Source: Brucella sp. BE17
GTDB lineage: Bacteria; Pseudomonadota; Alphaproteobacteria; Rhizobiales; Rhizobiaceae
Length of the DNA stretch: 64,000 bases
NCBI RefSeq assembly: GCF_039545455.1
Contig: NZ_CP154468.1
Location: 1,127,501 to 1,191,500, forward strand
Reading direction: 5' to 3'
The stretch's first letter is position 1. Every line of letters begins with the position of its first letter. The notes beneath the pieces were generated by a model, which was given only the letters and a program-made list of their open reading frames with translations, searched no databases and was not told where the DNA came from. Positions 36,766-47,981 of this stretch are shown here, piece after piece. A program made the translations under genes and the position numbers.

Positions 36766-37410
36766 TCATTTCAACCGCATATAAATGATCATGACCAGAA
36801 CAATCATGATGATCGGCACGAACAGCGCATCAAGCCCGATGAAATAATGGCCGAAGCCGCCTAATACCGCACCCATCATGAGGGACAACCAGACAGCCAT
36901 ATGCTGTAGCCAGCGCCATCGCGGTGTTTCACCGCGCAATGAACAGGCAAAATCCGCAGCCGCATTAAACAGAGTTCCTGTCACATAAGTAACGCCCAAA
37001 CGCGCAGCCCCAATGGGTTGCACGGCAGCGTTCTGTGCGCCCATGGCGGCGGCAAGCAGCAGCACCGGCTGAACGATCAGCGCGCCATCGCGCCGCAACA
37101 GGCTTACAAACAGCAGGATCGCCACCACGCTTGCCATGACGTAGAGACTGCCCCAGCGGCCATAGGTACGGACCGTCAGGGTGCCAAAAAATGCGCCGCC
37201 GAAGAACAGCACGATGAGGGCTGCGGGAAACCAGATCAACACGTCGCCTTGCGGACCGGGTTGACCGGCAATGGCGGCCCCAAGCTGCGTGGTGTTGCCA
37301 CTCATGAAGGACGCGTAAAAGCCGCCCAGCTGCAGAAAGGCGATAGCATCGACAAAGCCAGCCGCTGCGGTAAGCGCAAGACCAAGGGTCAGTTTGGAAT
37401 TCGGGGTCAT
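36766..37410 (-). CDS. YoaK/DUF1275 membrane protein
   Basis: This 214-residue protein has six membrane segments and the DUF1275 start LTAAAGFVDAIAFLQLGGFYASFMSGNTTQLG, the family signature. YoaK-like proteins have no settled role; membership of a transporter-like fold is proposed. The stop codon abuts the LysR stop codon (convergent, no gap). Confidence 0.85.
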   Translation of the reverse strand: MTPNSKLTLGLALTAAAGFVDAIAFLQLGGFYASFMSGNTTQLGAAIAGQPGPQGDVLIWFPAALIVLFFGGAFFGTLTVRTYGRWGSLYVMASVVAILLFVSLLRRDGALIVQPVLLLAAAMGAQNAAVQPIGAARLGVTYVTGTLFNAAADFACSLRGETPRWRWLQHMAVWLSLMMGAVLGGFGHYFIGLDALFVPIIMIVLVMIIYMRLK

Positions 37411-37429
37411 GTCAAGAATCTTACGAAAA

Positions 37430-37454
37430 CAACCCGACCTTGTGCAGCCGGGTT
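37430..37454 (-). terminator. Possible terminator of the GlsB-like gene
   Basis: AACCCGGCTGCACAAGGTCGGGTT on the minus strand, followed by GTTTTC, forms an imperfect stem 79 bp after the GlsB-like stop. It lies before the start of the YoaK-like gene. Confidence 0.4.
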
Positions 37455-37532
37455 AATTCAGGAGTGACGCACAGCTCAATGGGGGTGAGGCGTCTATTGC
37501 GTCAAGCCGGAGAGCGGACGCCTCATATAAGT

Positions 37533-37787
37533 TCAGGCGCGTTTGATAATGCGCAGAATAATCAGCAGGATTGCCGCACCGATAAAGGCGTTGACGATGT
37601 CCTGAATAAGGCCGCCACCGACCGAGAAACCCAGGCGCGGCAAAAGCCAGCCGGCGAAAAATGCGCCAATGACACCAACAATGATATTGCCGAACAGTCC
37701 GAAACCGCCGCCTTGTACGATCTTGCCAGCAAGCCAGCCTGCGATAAGGCCGACGAACAGAAACGCGATGAGACTTCCTACTTCCAT
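37533..37787 (-). CDS. GlsB/YeaQ/YmgE-family small membrane protein
   Basis: This 84-residue protein has three hydrophobic segments with repeated Gly (GLIAGWLAGKIVQGGGFG, GVIGAFFAGWLLPRLG). This is the transglycosylase-associated/GlsB family, often induced by stress. No catalytic residues are known. GGAGATTGAGGG lies upstream of the start. Confidence 0.85.
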   Translation of the reverse strand: MEVGSLIAFLFVGLIAGWLAGKIVQGGGFGLFGNIIVGVIGAFFAGWLLPRLGFSVGGGLIQDIVNAFIGAAILLIILRIIKRA

Positions 37788-37891
37788 CCCTCAATCTCCT
37801 TTTCGGGCTGTTTTATCCAGCACAGCCGATGCGACAGTTTGACAACATGTCGCCGCACCGCACAAGAGGGCAACGCTCTATCTGGCAAAAA

Positions 37892-38416
37892 TCATCCCGC
37901 AAGATGCTGGAAAGTCGCGACAACCTGATCGTAAAGCTTACGCTTGAACGGTACGATCAGTTGCGGCAGTTCCGCCATCGGCCTCCATTGCCACTGATCG
38001 AACTCAGCCGTATGCCCACCCGGCGGCGGATTGATTGCGATCTCACTCTCATCGCCCTCAAAGCGATAGGCGAACCATTTCTGAGTCTGACCGCGATATT
38101 TTCCCTTAAGTGCCAACCCCATAAGATGCGCTGGCAGATCGTAGTTGATCCAGTCGGGCGCTTCTTCCAGCAGAGTGACCGACTGCATACCTGTTTCCTC
38201 GTAAAGCTCGCGCAAGGCGGCCGCTGCCGGATCTTCACCTTTGTCGATACCACCCTGCGGCATCTGCCAGAGCTGCGTGGCCCCATCCATCTCACCCTCG
38301 GGCATGACGATGCGCCGTCCGGCCCAGACCAGCCCTTGCCTGTTGAGAACCATCAACCCGACGCAGGGCCGGTAAGGCAGGCTTTCGGGATCGACCGGGA
38401 TTTTACGTTTTGACAT
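37892..38416 (-). CDS. rppH: RNA pyrophosphohydrolase
   Basis: This 174-residue Nudix hydrolase removes pyrophosphate from 5' ends of mRNA to begin decay. [12 protein letters not shown] is the RppH start, and the Nudix box is complete at 55-77 ([17 protein letters not shown] then EETGM). ATG 38416 is used rather than the upstream in-frame start at 38428. It follows envC-ctpA on the same strand, a neighbourhood common to Rhizobiales. Confidence 0.94.
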   Translation of the reverse strand: MSKRKIPVDPESLPYRPCVGLMVLNRQGLVWAGRRIVMPEGEMDGATQLWQMPQGGIDKGEDPAAAALRELYEETGMQSVTLLEEAPDWINYDLPAHLMGLALKGKYRGQTQKWFAYRFEGDESEIAINPPPGGHTAEFDQWQWRPMAELPQLIVPFKRKLYDQVVATFQHLAG

Positions 38417-38506
38417 TGCATACTCCAAGGTGCTGCATTCTTCGCACTATAGGCAATTCTCTATCGCCTGGTTATTGTAGAATAGATGATATCTGTATCA
38501 GAAAGA

Positions 38507-38535
38507 AAAACGCGGAAGCAAAGCTCCCGCGTTTT
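38507..38535 (-). terminator. Terminator after ctpA
   Basis: AAAACGCGGgAGC and GCTtCCGCGTTTT type arms form a hairpin with A- and T-runs, between the ctpA stop and rppH start; bidirectional in form. Confidence 0.8.
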
Positions 38536-38560
38536 CGATATTTTCTGACATCTTCTGAAA

Positions 38561-39889
38561 TCAGTTCAGAACGCCTTTTTTCGGATCCGGCGGGAAAGCG
38601 GCGTTGGCTACTTCACCACGCAGAAGTTTCAGCGCTTCATTGAGCTGAATATCGTCTTTTGCCTCAGCCGGAACATAGGCCGAAGAACCGGACCCATTAT
38701 CGTCTTCGGCGTTGCCCTTGATATGGCCCTTGAGTTCGGACTCGCCGCGAACGACATCCTCTCCCTTCAGCTCAGGCGGCAGCGGTTGCTCGACCTTGAT
38801 GTCCGGCGTTATGCCCTTGCCCTGGATCGACTTGCCCGACGGCGTATAATAAAGTGCTGTGGTCAGACGCAACGAGCCATTCTCGCCAAGTGGGATGATC
38901 GTCTGCACCGACCCCTTGCCGAAGGATTGCGTGCCCAAAACCGTAGCGCGGCGATGATCCTGCAATGCGCCGGCGACGATTTCCGAGGCACTGGCCGAAC
39001 CGCCGTTAATAAGCACGATCACCGGTTTGCCGCTCGTAAGGTCGCCCTTGCGGGCATCAAACCGGGTCACGTCCTGTGGGTCACGACCACGGGTCGACAC
39101 GACTTCACCCTTGTCAAGGAAGGCATCGGAAACAGCGACTGCCTGATCAAGCAAGCCGCCCGGATTGAGCCGCAGATCAAGCACATAACCCTTTAGCCTT
39201 TCGCCCGGCAGCTTTTCCTGAATATCCTTGATGGCCTTCTTGAGATCTTCAGCAGTCTGTTCGGTAAAAGAAATGACGCGAAGATAACCGACATCGTTCT
39301 CGACGCGATATCGAACCGCCTTGACCTTGATGACCGCACGCTCGATCTTCAGCGTTATCGGCTTGTCGGCTTCCTTGCGCAGGATCGTCAGCTCGATGGG
39401 CTCCCCGACAGCACCACGCATCTTTTCGACCGCATCGGCAAGACTTAAGCCCCGCACTTCCTGACCGTCTATCTTGGTGATAAGGTCGCCAGCCAGAACG
39501 CCGGCCTTGGATGCAGGCGTATCATCGATAGGCGCGATAACCTTGACAAGGTCATTGTCCATGGTCACTTCGATGCCCAAGCCCCCGAACTCACCCTTTG
39601 TCTGCACGCGCATATCCTGCGCGGCTTCCGGGTTGAGATAGGAAGAATGCGGATCCAGTGAGGTCAACATGCCGTTGATTGCGTTTTCTGTCAGCTTCTT
39701 GTCATCGGGCGGCGTCACATATTGCGCGCGCACACGTTCGAAGATGTCGCCAAACAACGCCAGATCCTTATAGACATCGCTGTCTTTGGCGGCGGCAAAG
39801 GCACTGGAAGCCGGTGCGCCCTGGACCATCACAATGGCTGATGCTCCCATAAGGGCCCCGGCGAACAGCAGTGACAGTTTACGTATCAT
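38561..39889 (-). CDS. ctpA: C-terminal processing peptidase (S41)
   Basis: This 442-residue periplasmic serine protease has a signal peptide (to AFAA), a PDZ domain (about 85-170) and the S41 catalytic core with the nucleophile Ser in GGSASASEIVAGAL and the Lys in FGKGSVQTI. It trims the C-termini of periplasmic proteins and peptidoglycan-linked enzymes. ATG 39889 lies 2 bp after the envC stop, so translation is coupled; an upstream Met at 39925 lies inside envC. Confidence 0.94.
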   Translation of the reverse strand: MIRKLSLLFAGALMGASAIVMVQGAPASSAFAAAKDSDVYKDLALFGDIFERVRAQYVTPPDDKKLTENAINGMLTSLDPHSSYLNPEAAQDMRVQTKGEFGGLGIEVTMDNDLVKVIAPIDDTPASKAGVLAGDLITKIDGQEVRGLSLADAVEKMRGAVGEPIELTILRKEADKPITLKIERAVIKVKAVRYRVENDVGYLRVISFTEQTAEDLKKAIKDIQEKLPGERLKGYVLDLRLNPGGLLDQAVAVSDAFLDKGEVVSTRGRDPQDVTRFDARKGDLTSGKPVIVLINGGSASASEIVAGALQDHRRATVLGTQSFGKGSVQTIIPLGENGSLRLTTALYYTPSGKSIQGKGITPDIKVEQPLPPELKGEDVVRGESELKGHIKGNAEDDNGSGSSAYVPAEAKDDIQLNEALKLLRGEVANAAFPPDPKKGVLN

Positions 39890-39891
39890 TT

Positions 39892-41214
39892 TCACGTCCT
39901 TCCAGAAAGCCGTTCGGACCACCATGGGGCCGGATCAACGGGTTTTCCATCCTTTCGAAACTCAATGTAAAGCAACGGCGCGCCATTGCCCACCTCTATC
40001 GGTGCAACACTTGCGAGAAGTTTTTCTCCCATTGCGCCAACCGGCTCTCCAGCAAGCACGAACTGACCCTGCGATACGTCGATTCGCCCCATACCTGCCA
40101 TGACGATATGATATCCGTTGCCTGCATCAAGTATCAAGAGTTGACCGTAAGAACGGAAAGTCCCCGCATAGAGTATAACGCCATCGGAAGGTGACGTAAT
40201 CGTGGCGGAAGGCTGGGTTTCAACCACCTGCCCCATCATCGTGCCTCCGGCGCCATCCTTCTGTCCGAAATTGCGCGCCGTCTTACCTGCTGCCGGTAGA
40301 ACGAGCCGTCCCTGCAATGACGCAAAATCGGTCTGCGCACGCAAATGGCTGTTGTCGGGCACCGCTTCTCCCGCCCTTTCGCGCGCCGCAGCAAGCCTGT
40401 CGGCTTCTGCCTTTCGCGCTGCATCCGCAGCCCCCCGCACGCTTGCCATCTGCTCATCAAGCGAGCTGATCAGCTCCTTGAGGCTTCCGGCTTTCGCCGC
40501 GAGCGCTTCGGACTGTTTACGCTGTGCCATCAATTCCTGCTCAGAGATGGCGTGCAATTTTTTCTTCTCTTCAAGAAGAAGTGATTGCCGCTTGTGCTCT
40601 TCCGCCTGTTCCAGGCGCGCCTGTTGCAGCTTTTGCTGTTCCTGGGCGATGGAGGCGGTAACACGCTGCATGTCCTTGAGGTCGCCCGTCAGCTCTTCCA
40701 CCTGCTGGCGCATTTCGGGCACGACTGCTCCGAGCAACACAGCACTCCTGACCGATGCGAGCGCATCGTCGGGACGCACCAGAATGGCAGGCGGCGGGTT
40801 TAATCCCATGCGCTGGAGCGCTGCCAGCACTTCCGCCAAAACTCCGCGCCGTGAACGCAGCGAGGCACGGATGCCGTTCTCCTGTTCGCGCAACGCTGCC
40901 AGCTTGTCGGCGATATCCGATATATCCTGCTGTAACTTCTTGTCAGTTTTGGCAGACTGGATCAGTGCTGCCGTTATCGTGTCCTGATCTTTTTTCAAAC
41001 CCGAAACTTCGTCTTCAAGCTGTTTCAGCTTGTCGCCGGTGAGGTTAAGTTCGCTGCTGAGTTTTTCAAACTCACTCGCCGCCTCGTCGCGTTTGGTTTG
41101 CAAAGCGTCCTGCGCCTGCGCCGGCAACATGACGAATCCAATGCCCATCGCGACAAGACTTGTCCGAACAAAAGCGGACAATTGTTGGCGGCTGAAAAGA
41201 CAAAAAGGGACCAT
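39892..41214 (-). CDS. envC: EnvC-like murein hydrolase activator (degenerate M23)
   Basis: This 440-residue protein has a signal peptide, a long coiled coil (residues about 40-270) and a C-terminal LytM/M23-like domain. The LytM zinc ligands are missing: where active enzymes have HxxxD and HxH, this has DGAGGTMMGQ and LDAGNGYHIVMAG. It should therefore activate amidases rather than cut peptidoglycan, as E. coli EnvC does. It is followed directly by ctpA. A start at the first Met is used; a later Met at position 23 is possible. Confidence 0.88.
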   Translation of the reverse strand: MVPFCLFSRQQLSAFVRTSLVAMGIGFVMLPAQAQDALQTKRDEAASEFEKLSSELNLTGDKLKQLEDEVSGLKKDQDTITAALIQSAKTDKKLQQDISDIADKLAALREQENGIRASLRSRRGVLAEVLAALQRMGLNPPPAILVRPDDALASVRSAVLLGAVVPEMRQQVEELTGDLKDMQRVTASIAQEQQKLQQARLEQAEEHKRQSLLLEEKKKLHAISEQELMAQRKQSEALAAKAGSLKELISSLDEQMASVRGAADAARKAEADRLAAARERAGEAVPDNSHLRAQTDFASLQGRLVLPAAGKTARNFGQKDGAGGTMMGQVVETQPSATITSPSDGVILYAGTFRSYGQLLILDAGNGYHIVMAGMGRIDVSQGQFVLAGEPVGAMGEKLLASVAPIEVGNGAPLLYIEFRKDGKPVDPAPWWSERLSGRT

Positions 41215-41349
41215 GCGTGTTCTATTCGGGTAAGACGGGACGAATAATCGAAGACATTAGCGATAGAGCGTTAACGAAACATCGACCATATTGGAAGCTG
41301 CGAAAATACAGGCTATATGCGGCTTTCTTTCGATCAATTGCGCATCACA

Positions 41350-41604
41350 ATGAGCAAAAACAAACCACAGGCTTTAACCGATTGGCGTCAAGGGCGCGGC
41401 TATGTCCATAGCTTTGTCTGTGATCGCATCGCCGCAGCACAATTTTGTAACCGCGCTCTGATCGTAAAGGCGCTCAAAGAGGCAGGATTGGCCATCCTTA
41501 GACAGACGGCTGATGATATCACGATTCTCGACCCCGATACGGGAAACAGTTTTACGCTGCGCGGTACGATCTATCGCCGCAACTGGGTTTACAGCCAATC
41601 ATAA
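41350..41604 (+). CDS. Conserved-looking small protein, unknown function
   Basis: This 84-residue protein is the only plus-strand gene in the envC-rlmH block. It has a basic start (MSKNKPQALTDWRQGRGYVHSF) and a compact alpha/beta pattern (ALIVKALKEAGLAILRQTADDITI) ending RRNWVYSQS. I do not recognise a domain with confidence. ATG 41350 is used; an upstream start at 41317 is open. It reads toward rlmH. Confidence 0.55.
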   Translation: MSKNKPQALTDWRQGRGYVHSFVCDRIAAAQFCNRALIVKALKEAGLAILRQTADDITILDPDTGNSFTLRGTIYRRNWVYSQS

Positions 41605-41614
41605 ACATCAATTG

Positions 41615-42097
41615 TTACGAGCGATGATAAGGATGTCCGGCCAGAATGGTCGCGGCGCGATAAAGCTGTTCGGCAACCAGAATACGGGCAATTTGGTGCG
41701 GCCATGTCAACTCACCAAGCGCAAGAACAATATCTGCGCGCGACCGTAAGGCCGCATCGTGCCCATCGGGCCCACCGATAGCGACAATAAGCTGGCGTTT
41801 GCCGTCGTCACGAATTTGCCCAATCCGCTTGGCAAAGCTTTCTGAATTCAGCGCCTTGCCGCGCTCGTCCAGCAGAATGAGGGCCGCACCATTGTCGAGC
41901 GCTTCATGAACGCGCTGTGCTTCCTCGGCCTTGCGCAAATCGGCTGTCTGTCCGCGGCTCTCGGGAATTTCGCTGACACCTGAAAATTCAAGCCCCAGCG
42001 GAGGTCCTGCCTTGGAAAAACGGTCGAAATAACGCTCCACCAATTGCTGCTCGGGGCCGGCCTTCATCCGACCCACGGCAAAAACACTCACGCGCAT
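41615..42097 (-). CDS. rlmH: 23S rRNA (pseudouridine-1915-N3) methyltransferase
   Basis: This 160-residue SPOUT methyltransferase acts on the assembled 70S ribosome. LLDERGKALNSESFA and the knot segment VAIGGPDGHD are RlmH hallmarks, and the C-terminus LAGHPYHRS matches the conserved NHPYHR ending. It follows rsfS, the usual neighbour. Confidence 0.95.
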   Translation of the reverse strand: MRVSVFAVGRMKAGPEQQLVERYFDRFSKAGPPLGLEFSGVSEIPESRGQTADLRKAEEAQRVHEALDNGAALILLDERGKALNSESFAKRIGQIRDDGKRQLIVAIGGPDGHDAALRSRADIVLALGELTWPHQIARILVAEQLYRAATILAGHPYHRS

Positions 42098-42129
42098 GAC
42101 GCTTTACGCCCCGCTCAAATCCGACTTGA

Positions 42130-42501
42130 TCAATGCACTGTTTCCAGTGCCCACTCGTCGTCGAATTTATCATCGAGCCAGATTTTCTCGATATTGTAGA
42201 ATTCGCGCACTTCCGGTCGGAAGACATGAACGACAATATCACCGGTATCGATGAGCACCCAATCGCCACCCTCGAGCCCTTCGACCCGCATATCCTTGCA
42301 GCCGACATCGCGCAGCGCCTGCAGGATATGATCGGCGACTGCCGCAACATGACGATGCGAGCGTCCCGACGCAACGATCATATAATCGCCGAGCGAAGAT
42401 TTTCCGCGAATGTCGATGGGAATGATGGATTCTGCCTTGGAGTTTTCAAGACTGGCCAAGGCCGCGTCGAAAGTCTGGGACACGAAAGCTGCTTCGTCCA
42501 T
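42130..42501 (-). CDS. rsfS: Ribosomal silencing factor RsfS
   Basis: This protein (123 residues from ATG 42501) has the RsfS/DUF143 core: DIRGKSSLGDYMIVASGRSHRHV, EGLEGGDWVLIDTGDIVVHVF and REFYNIEKIW. It binds L14 and keeps 50S subunits apart from 30S when starved. The frame is open to 42609 and a start on CTG after GAAAGGAAATC is conceivable, which would add about 17 residues. Length from ATG 42501 fits the family. It lies between nadD and rlmH. Confidence 0.88.
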   Translation of the reverse strand: MDEAAFVSQTFDAALASLENSKAESIIPIDIRGKSSLGDYMIVASGRSHRHVAAVADHILQALRDVGCKDMRVEGLEGGDWVLIDTGDIVVHVFRPEVREFYNIEKIWLDDKFDDEWALETVH

Positions 42502-42663
42502 CCCGACCGTGGAAGGCGCGTGGTGAGCCTTCTTCTCAATTGCTGTTCTCAGTGGATTTCCTTTCAGACAAGAACAACGCAGTACGGCAGTTATAAGCAC
42601 CGCACGCATCTAAGATAGGCAGAGTCTGTGTATTGTTTCAAGTGCAGACGAATCTGCAAGCGT

Positions 42664-43323
42664 TCACTTTTTAAGTTTCTGCCCGCGTAAGGCCGTAGAA
42701 GACAGTTGCGAGCGTGGTCCGTGGATAAAAGTCCAGACTGGCGGCTGACGACGTGCCAGCATTGGCGCGTAATATTCATCGAGCCGACTATCGGAGAAGG
42801 TCTGCGCCATATGCGATGATAAATAAGCAAGCGTCGAACCGGGGCGGTCTATAACCGCAATCGGGAAGTTCTGCGCGATTTCACGCCAGCGCTGCCAGCG
42901 GTGAAATGAAGCGAGATTATCCGCGCCCATAACCCAGACGAAATGCACACCCGGATTGGCATGGGCAATCAGCGCCAGTGTATCGGCTGTATAACGCACG
43001 TTGAATGCAGCCTCCAGCGCAGTAACCTTTATACGTGGATCGGAGGCCACTTGCTCACTGAGCTTGATCCGCTCGGCAAGCGTGGCCAGTTCGCGACGAT
43101 CCTTCAACGGATTGCCGGGCGTGACCATCCACCAGAGCTGGTCGAGCCTCAACCGCCGGACAGCAATTTCAGCAACCAACGCATGGCCCTGATGGGGGGG
43201 GTTGAACGATCCGCCGAACAACCCGACCGTCATTCCCTTTTCGACATGCGGCATGCGCAGATATTGCGCATCTACGCCTGGGTAACGTGCTTTCAATGCG
43301 CATAACCCGAAGCCGAACCGCAT
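42664..43323 (-). CDS. nadD: Nicotinate-nucleotide adenylyltransferase
   Basis: This 219-residue enzyme makes deamido-NAD from nicotinate mononucleotide and ATP. GLFGGSFNPPHQGH is the nucleotidyltransferase (H/T)xGH motif, and SSTALRG near the C-terminus is the ISSTxIR motif. The protein could begin at the Met at 43254, which precedes the conserved domain closely. It follows proA. Confidence 0.93.
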   Translation of the reverse strand: MRFGFGLCALKARYPGVDAQYLRMPHVEKGMTVGLFGGSFNPPHQGHALVAEIAVRRLRLDQLWWMVTPGNPLKDRRELATLAERIKLSEQVASDPRIKVTALEAAFNVRYTADTLALIAHANPGVHFVWVMGADNLASFHRWQRWREIAQNFPIAVIDRPGSTLAYLSSHMAQTFSDSRLDEYYAPMLARRQPPVWTFIHGPRSQLSSTALRGQKLKK

Positions 43324-43374
43324 CAGGACTTGATCCTTGAATGGAAGCAGCTTTCAGACAGAACCATGACGGGG

Positions 43375-44658
43375 CTAACCTCGCACCTGACCATTGCCGC
43401 GCACGCGATATTTGAACGAGGTCAGTTGTTCGACACCGACCGGCCCGCGCGCATGCATCTTGCCGGTTGCAATGCCGATTTCAGCCCCCATGCCGAACTC
43501 GCCGCCATCGGCAAACTGCGTCGAAGCATTGTGCAGGAGGATGGCCGAATCGATCTCGTTGAAGAAGCGCGCGACAACACCGCCATCTTCCGCCACGACT
43601 GCCTCGGTATGATGCGAGGAATAGCGGTTGATGTGGTCGATTGCGCCTGAAACGCCATCGACCAGCGCAACCGATATGATTGCGTCGAGATATTCCGTTG
43701 ACCAGTCTTCTTCATTTGCGGGCTTTGCGTCTGGATAAAGCGCCCTCACCTCATCGCTACCGCGAATTTCGCAGCCCTTTGCGGCAAGATCGCGCAAAAC
43801 TGGTTTGAGGTGCGTCTGAGCCACGGCGCGGTCAACCAGCAGTGTCTCGGCGGCACCGCAAATGCCGGTACGCCGCATCTTGGCGTTGACAGCAATGGCA
43901 CGCGCCATGTCGCAGTCGGCGGAACCGTCGATGTAAAGATGACAGATACCTTCAAGATGCGCGAAAACAGGCACGCGCGCTTCCGACTGGACGCGCGCGA
44001 CAAGGCTCTTGCCCCCACGCGGCACGATCACATCGATTGCACCGTGCAAGCCTTTAAGCATTTCACCCACGGCCGTACGATCCGTGACCGGAACGATCTG
44101 GATTGCATCCTCTGGAAGACCAGAAGAGCGAAGACCGCTCACCAAAGCCTTGTGAATAGCCGCTGACGAATGCGCGGAATCCGATCCACCACGCAGGATC
44201 ACCGCATTTCCTGCCTTGAGGCAAAGCGCGCCGGCGTCGGCAGTTACATTTGGGCGGCTTTCGTAAATAACACCGATGACGCCGAGCGGTGTGCGCACCC
44301 GCTCTATATGCAGCCCATTCGGACGATCCCATTCGGCGATCACAGCACCAACGGGATCCGGCAAGGCGGCAATGGTGCGGATACCATCGGCGATGCCCTG
44401 AATACGGGCATCATCAAGCCGCAAGCGGTCGATGAAGGATGCGGCCATGCCGCTTTTTTCCGCTTGGTCAAGATCAAGTCTGTTGGCGGCAAGGACGGCA
44501 TCTCGGCTTGCAAGAATTGCGCTGGCTGCTGCTTCCAACGCTTCGTTCTTTTGTTGAGGCGACGCAATGGAAAGCGGACCGGCAGCGGCTTTGGCCTTGC
44601 GGCCAACCTCTGCCATGATGTCTGCAATATCGGTTCCGGCATCCACTTTATCGAGCAT
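43375..44658 (-). CDS. proA: Glutamate-5-semialdehyde dehydrogenase
   Basis: This 427-residue enzyme reduces gamma-glutamyl phosphate in proline synthesis. It has the ProA start [16 protein letters not shown], the active-site Cys in [15 protein letters not shown], and the [13 protein letters not shown] ending. It lies 9 bp after proB, so the two steps are co-expressed. Confidence 0.96.
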   Translation of the reverse strand: MLDKVDAGTDIADIMAEVGRKAKAAAGPLSIASPQQKNEALEAAASAILASRDAVLAANRLDLDQAEKSGMAASFIDRLRLDDARIQGIADGIRTIAALPDPVGAVIAEWDRPNGLHIERVRTPLGVIGVIYESRPNVTADAGALCLKAGNAVILRGGSDSAHSSAAIHKALVSGLRSSGLPEDAIQIVPVTDRTAVGEMLKGLHGAIDVIVPRGGKSLVARVQSEARVPVFAHLEGICHLYIDGSADCDMARAIAVNAKMRRTGICGAAETLLVDRAVAQTHLKPVLRDLAAKGCEIRGSDEVRALYPDAKPANEEDWSTEYLDAIISVALVDGVSGAIDHINRYSSHHTEAVVAEDGGVVARFFNEIDSAILLHNASTQFADGGEFGMGAEIGIATGKMHARGPVGVEQLTSFKYRVRGNGQVRG

Positions 44659-44667
44659 TCTGTCCTC

Positions 44668-45804
44668 TTATGCGGCTTTAACTTCACTGGCGGTACGCAC
44701 CACCAGATCGTTACGATGGATCATGGCAGCACGAGCATCATAACCAAGAATCGCTCCGATCTCATCGCTTTTATGCCCGGCAATTTTGCGCGCGTCCTGG
44801 GCATCATATGCGATCAGTCCGCGCGCGATTTCCCGTCGGTCCTCACCAAGCACTGCGACCGTATCACCCCGCTCGAAATGCCCTTCGATATCGCGCACTC
44901 CGGCAGGCAGAAGCGACTTGCCGGATTTGAGCGCCTTTGCGGCACCCGCATCGACCGTCAAGCGGCCAGCAGGTTCCAGATTACCGGAAATCCAGGTCTT
45001 CCACGCATTCACCGGCATGTGCGACGGCTCGAACAAGGTCGCTCTTTCGCCCCTATCGATAGCCGAAAGCGGCCCCATGCGCACGCCTGACGTGATGATC
45101 ATTGCAGTGCCGGCCGCATTGGCTATTTTGCCTGCATCAAGTTTGGTCTTCATGCCACCGCGCGATAATTCAGATGCGGCAGCACCCGCCATGGCCTCGA
45201 TCTGCGGCGTGATACTTTCGACCAGCGGCAGGAATTGCGCATCCGGGTTCTTGTGCGGGGGAGCGGTGTAGAGCCCGTCAATGTCGGAAAGCAGGATCAG
45301 AAGATCAGCCCCCATCATGGTCGCGACACGTGCGGCCAACCGGTCATTGTCCCCATAGCGGATTTCGGTCGTAGCGACCGTGTCATTCTCGTTGATAATC
45401 GGCACTGCGCTGAGCTTCAAAAGCGTCTCAATGGTAGCACGGGCATTAAGATAGCGGCGGCGCTCCTCGGTATCGGCGAGTGTCACCAGAATCTGGCCGG
45501 ACTTGATGCCATGACCTCCGAGCACATCTGCATAAGCCTTGGCGAGTGCGATCTGTCCTGCCGCCGCAGCCGCCTGACTTTCCTCAAGCTTGAGTGTTTT
45601 CTTCGGCAGACCCAGAACCGTACGGCCCAGAGCAATCGCGCCCGATGAAACCACCAGCACCTCAACGCCGGCATGGTGCAGCGCTGCTATATCCTGCCCA
45701 AGGCTTTCCAGCCAATTCTGCTTAAGGCCGGACGTGCGGTCCACCAAAAGAGCGGAACCGATCTTGATGATGATGCGGCGATAATCCCTGAGTTGTCTCA
45801 ACAT
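44668..45804 (-). CDS. proB: Glutamate 5-kinase
   Basis: This 378-residue kinase begins proline synthesis. It has an amino-acid-kinase domain ([44 protein letters not shown]) and a C-terminal PUA domain (about 280-370). The order obgE-proB-proA is typical of alphaproteobacteria. Confidence 0.96.
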   Translation of the reverse strand: MLRQLRDYRRIIIKIGSALLVDRTSGLKQNWLESLGQDIAALHHAGVEVLVVSSGAIALGRTVLGLPKKTLKLEESQAAAAAGQIALAKAYADVLGGHGIKSGQILVTLADTEERRRYLNARATIETLLKLSAVPIINENDTVATTEIRYGDNDRLAARVATMMGADLLILLSDIDGLYTAPPHKNPDAQFLPLVESITPQIEAMAGAAASELSRGGMKTKLDAGKIANAAGTAMIITSGVRMGPLSAIDRGERATLFEPSHMPVNAWKTWISGNLEPAGRLTVDAGAAKALKSGKSLLPAGVRDIEGHFERGDTVAVLGEDRREIARGLIAYDAQDARKIAGHKSDEIGAILGYDARAAMIHRNDLVVRTASEVKAA

Positions 45805-45830
45805 GTTGTCATTCCTCGCCGCATCGTAAA

Positions 45831-47036
<1,206 letters not shown>

Positions 47037-47221
47037 TTACAGCAAAACCCCTTTTCTGCAAACAGATCACGTCAAGGTTTTTATGGAACGGACTTTCCGC
47101 TATATGCGGTCCAATTGATATAAAGCCGCAAATCATCCAGATATTGCTCTTCGAAGAGCCTCTTGCGACGAGATGATCCTGGGATATTTTGCAGGATCAT
47201 CTCAGGCTCCAGACATGCTGG

Positions 47222-47866
47222 CTATGACTGCCAGTCTCTCAAACCGATCCAGGTGCGCCGATCGAGAACGTAACGCTCGATCGGTACGTTTCCTGCAGCG
47301 AGCGAATCCGCCATGCCGAGACCGAAGAACTGGAAGCCGCACTTGTGAATCACCCGGCGCGATCCACTATTACTGGCGCGGCAAGAGACATGCAGCCGTT
47401 CGATCAGCGTTGCACGAAATGCAAGATCGATCAGTGCATGTGCGGCTTCAGTCGCATAGCCATAACCCCAATAAGGTTCACCCAGCCAATAGCCGATCTC
47501 CAGACCATCGCCGTGTTTATGTGGATGGATGCCGCAACACCCCATAAAGATGCCGGTATCGGACTGCGTGATCGCGTAAATGCAATTTCCCATCTCGCCT
47601 TTTCGTACGCGTTCGACAAAGTCGGTCGCGTTCTCACGCGTATAAGGATGCGGCATGCGGGCGAGCATGACCGAGACGCGAGGACTATTGGCAAGATAGG
47701 AAATGGCATCCACGTCTTCGTCATGCGGTGGACGCAGAACCAACCGTTCAGTAACGAGGACGGGGCAATCCAGGCCCGGTATCGTATCGGGCGAAAGAGG
47801 AGCGAAGCTGGTCTCCAGCGCGCTACAGCAATCCCTACATTCTTCTTCTAAAACTTCGACAACCAT
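47222..47866 (-). CDS. GNAT-family N-acetyltransferase (RimJ/RimL-like)
   Basis: This 214-residue protein has a GNAT domain from about residue 35 (TERLVLRPPHDEDVDAISYL) with the acetyl-CoA loop YWLGEPYWGYGYATEA. Targets may be a ribosomal protein N-terminus or a small amine. ATG 47866 is preceded by GGAGGACAG; the frame is open to 47938, which would run through the rpmA terminator. It sits between rpmA and obgE. Confidence 0.85.
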   Translation of the reverse strand: MVVEVLEEECRDCCSALETSFAPLSPDTIPGLDCPVLVTERLVLRPPHDEDVDAISYLANSPRVSVMLARMPHPYTRENATDFVERVRKGEMGNCIYAITQSDTGIFMGCCGIHPHKHGDGLEIGYWLGEPYWGYGYATEAAHALIDLAFRATLIERLHVSCRASNSGSRRVIHKCGFQFFGLGMADSLAAGNVPIERYVLDRRTWIGLRDWQS

Positions 47867-47884
47867 TTTTCTGTCCTCCAGATG

Positions 47885-47917
47885 CAAAAAGGGAAGATGG
47901 TGGCCCATCTTCCCTTC
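47885..47917 (-). terminator. Terminator after rpmA
   Basis: GAAGGGAAGATGG-GCC-ACCATCTTCCCTTTTTG on the minus strand is a strong hairpin followed by T5. It lies 65 bp after the rpmA stop and just upstream of the GNAT gene. Confidence 0.88.
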
Positions 47918-47981
47918 GATCTTTTGGCTGGTCGCCATATTTACCGGGTCCGATGGACGCCGGTATTTATGAGTGCCCGGC

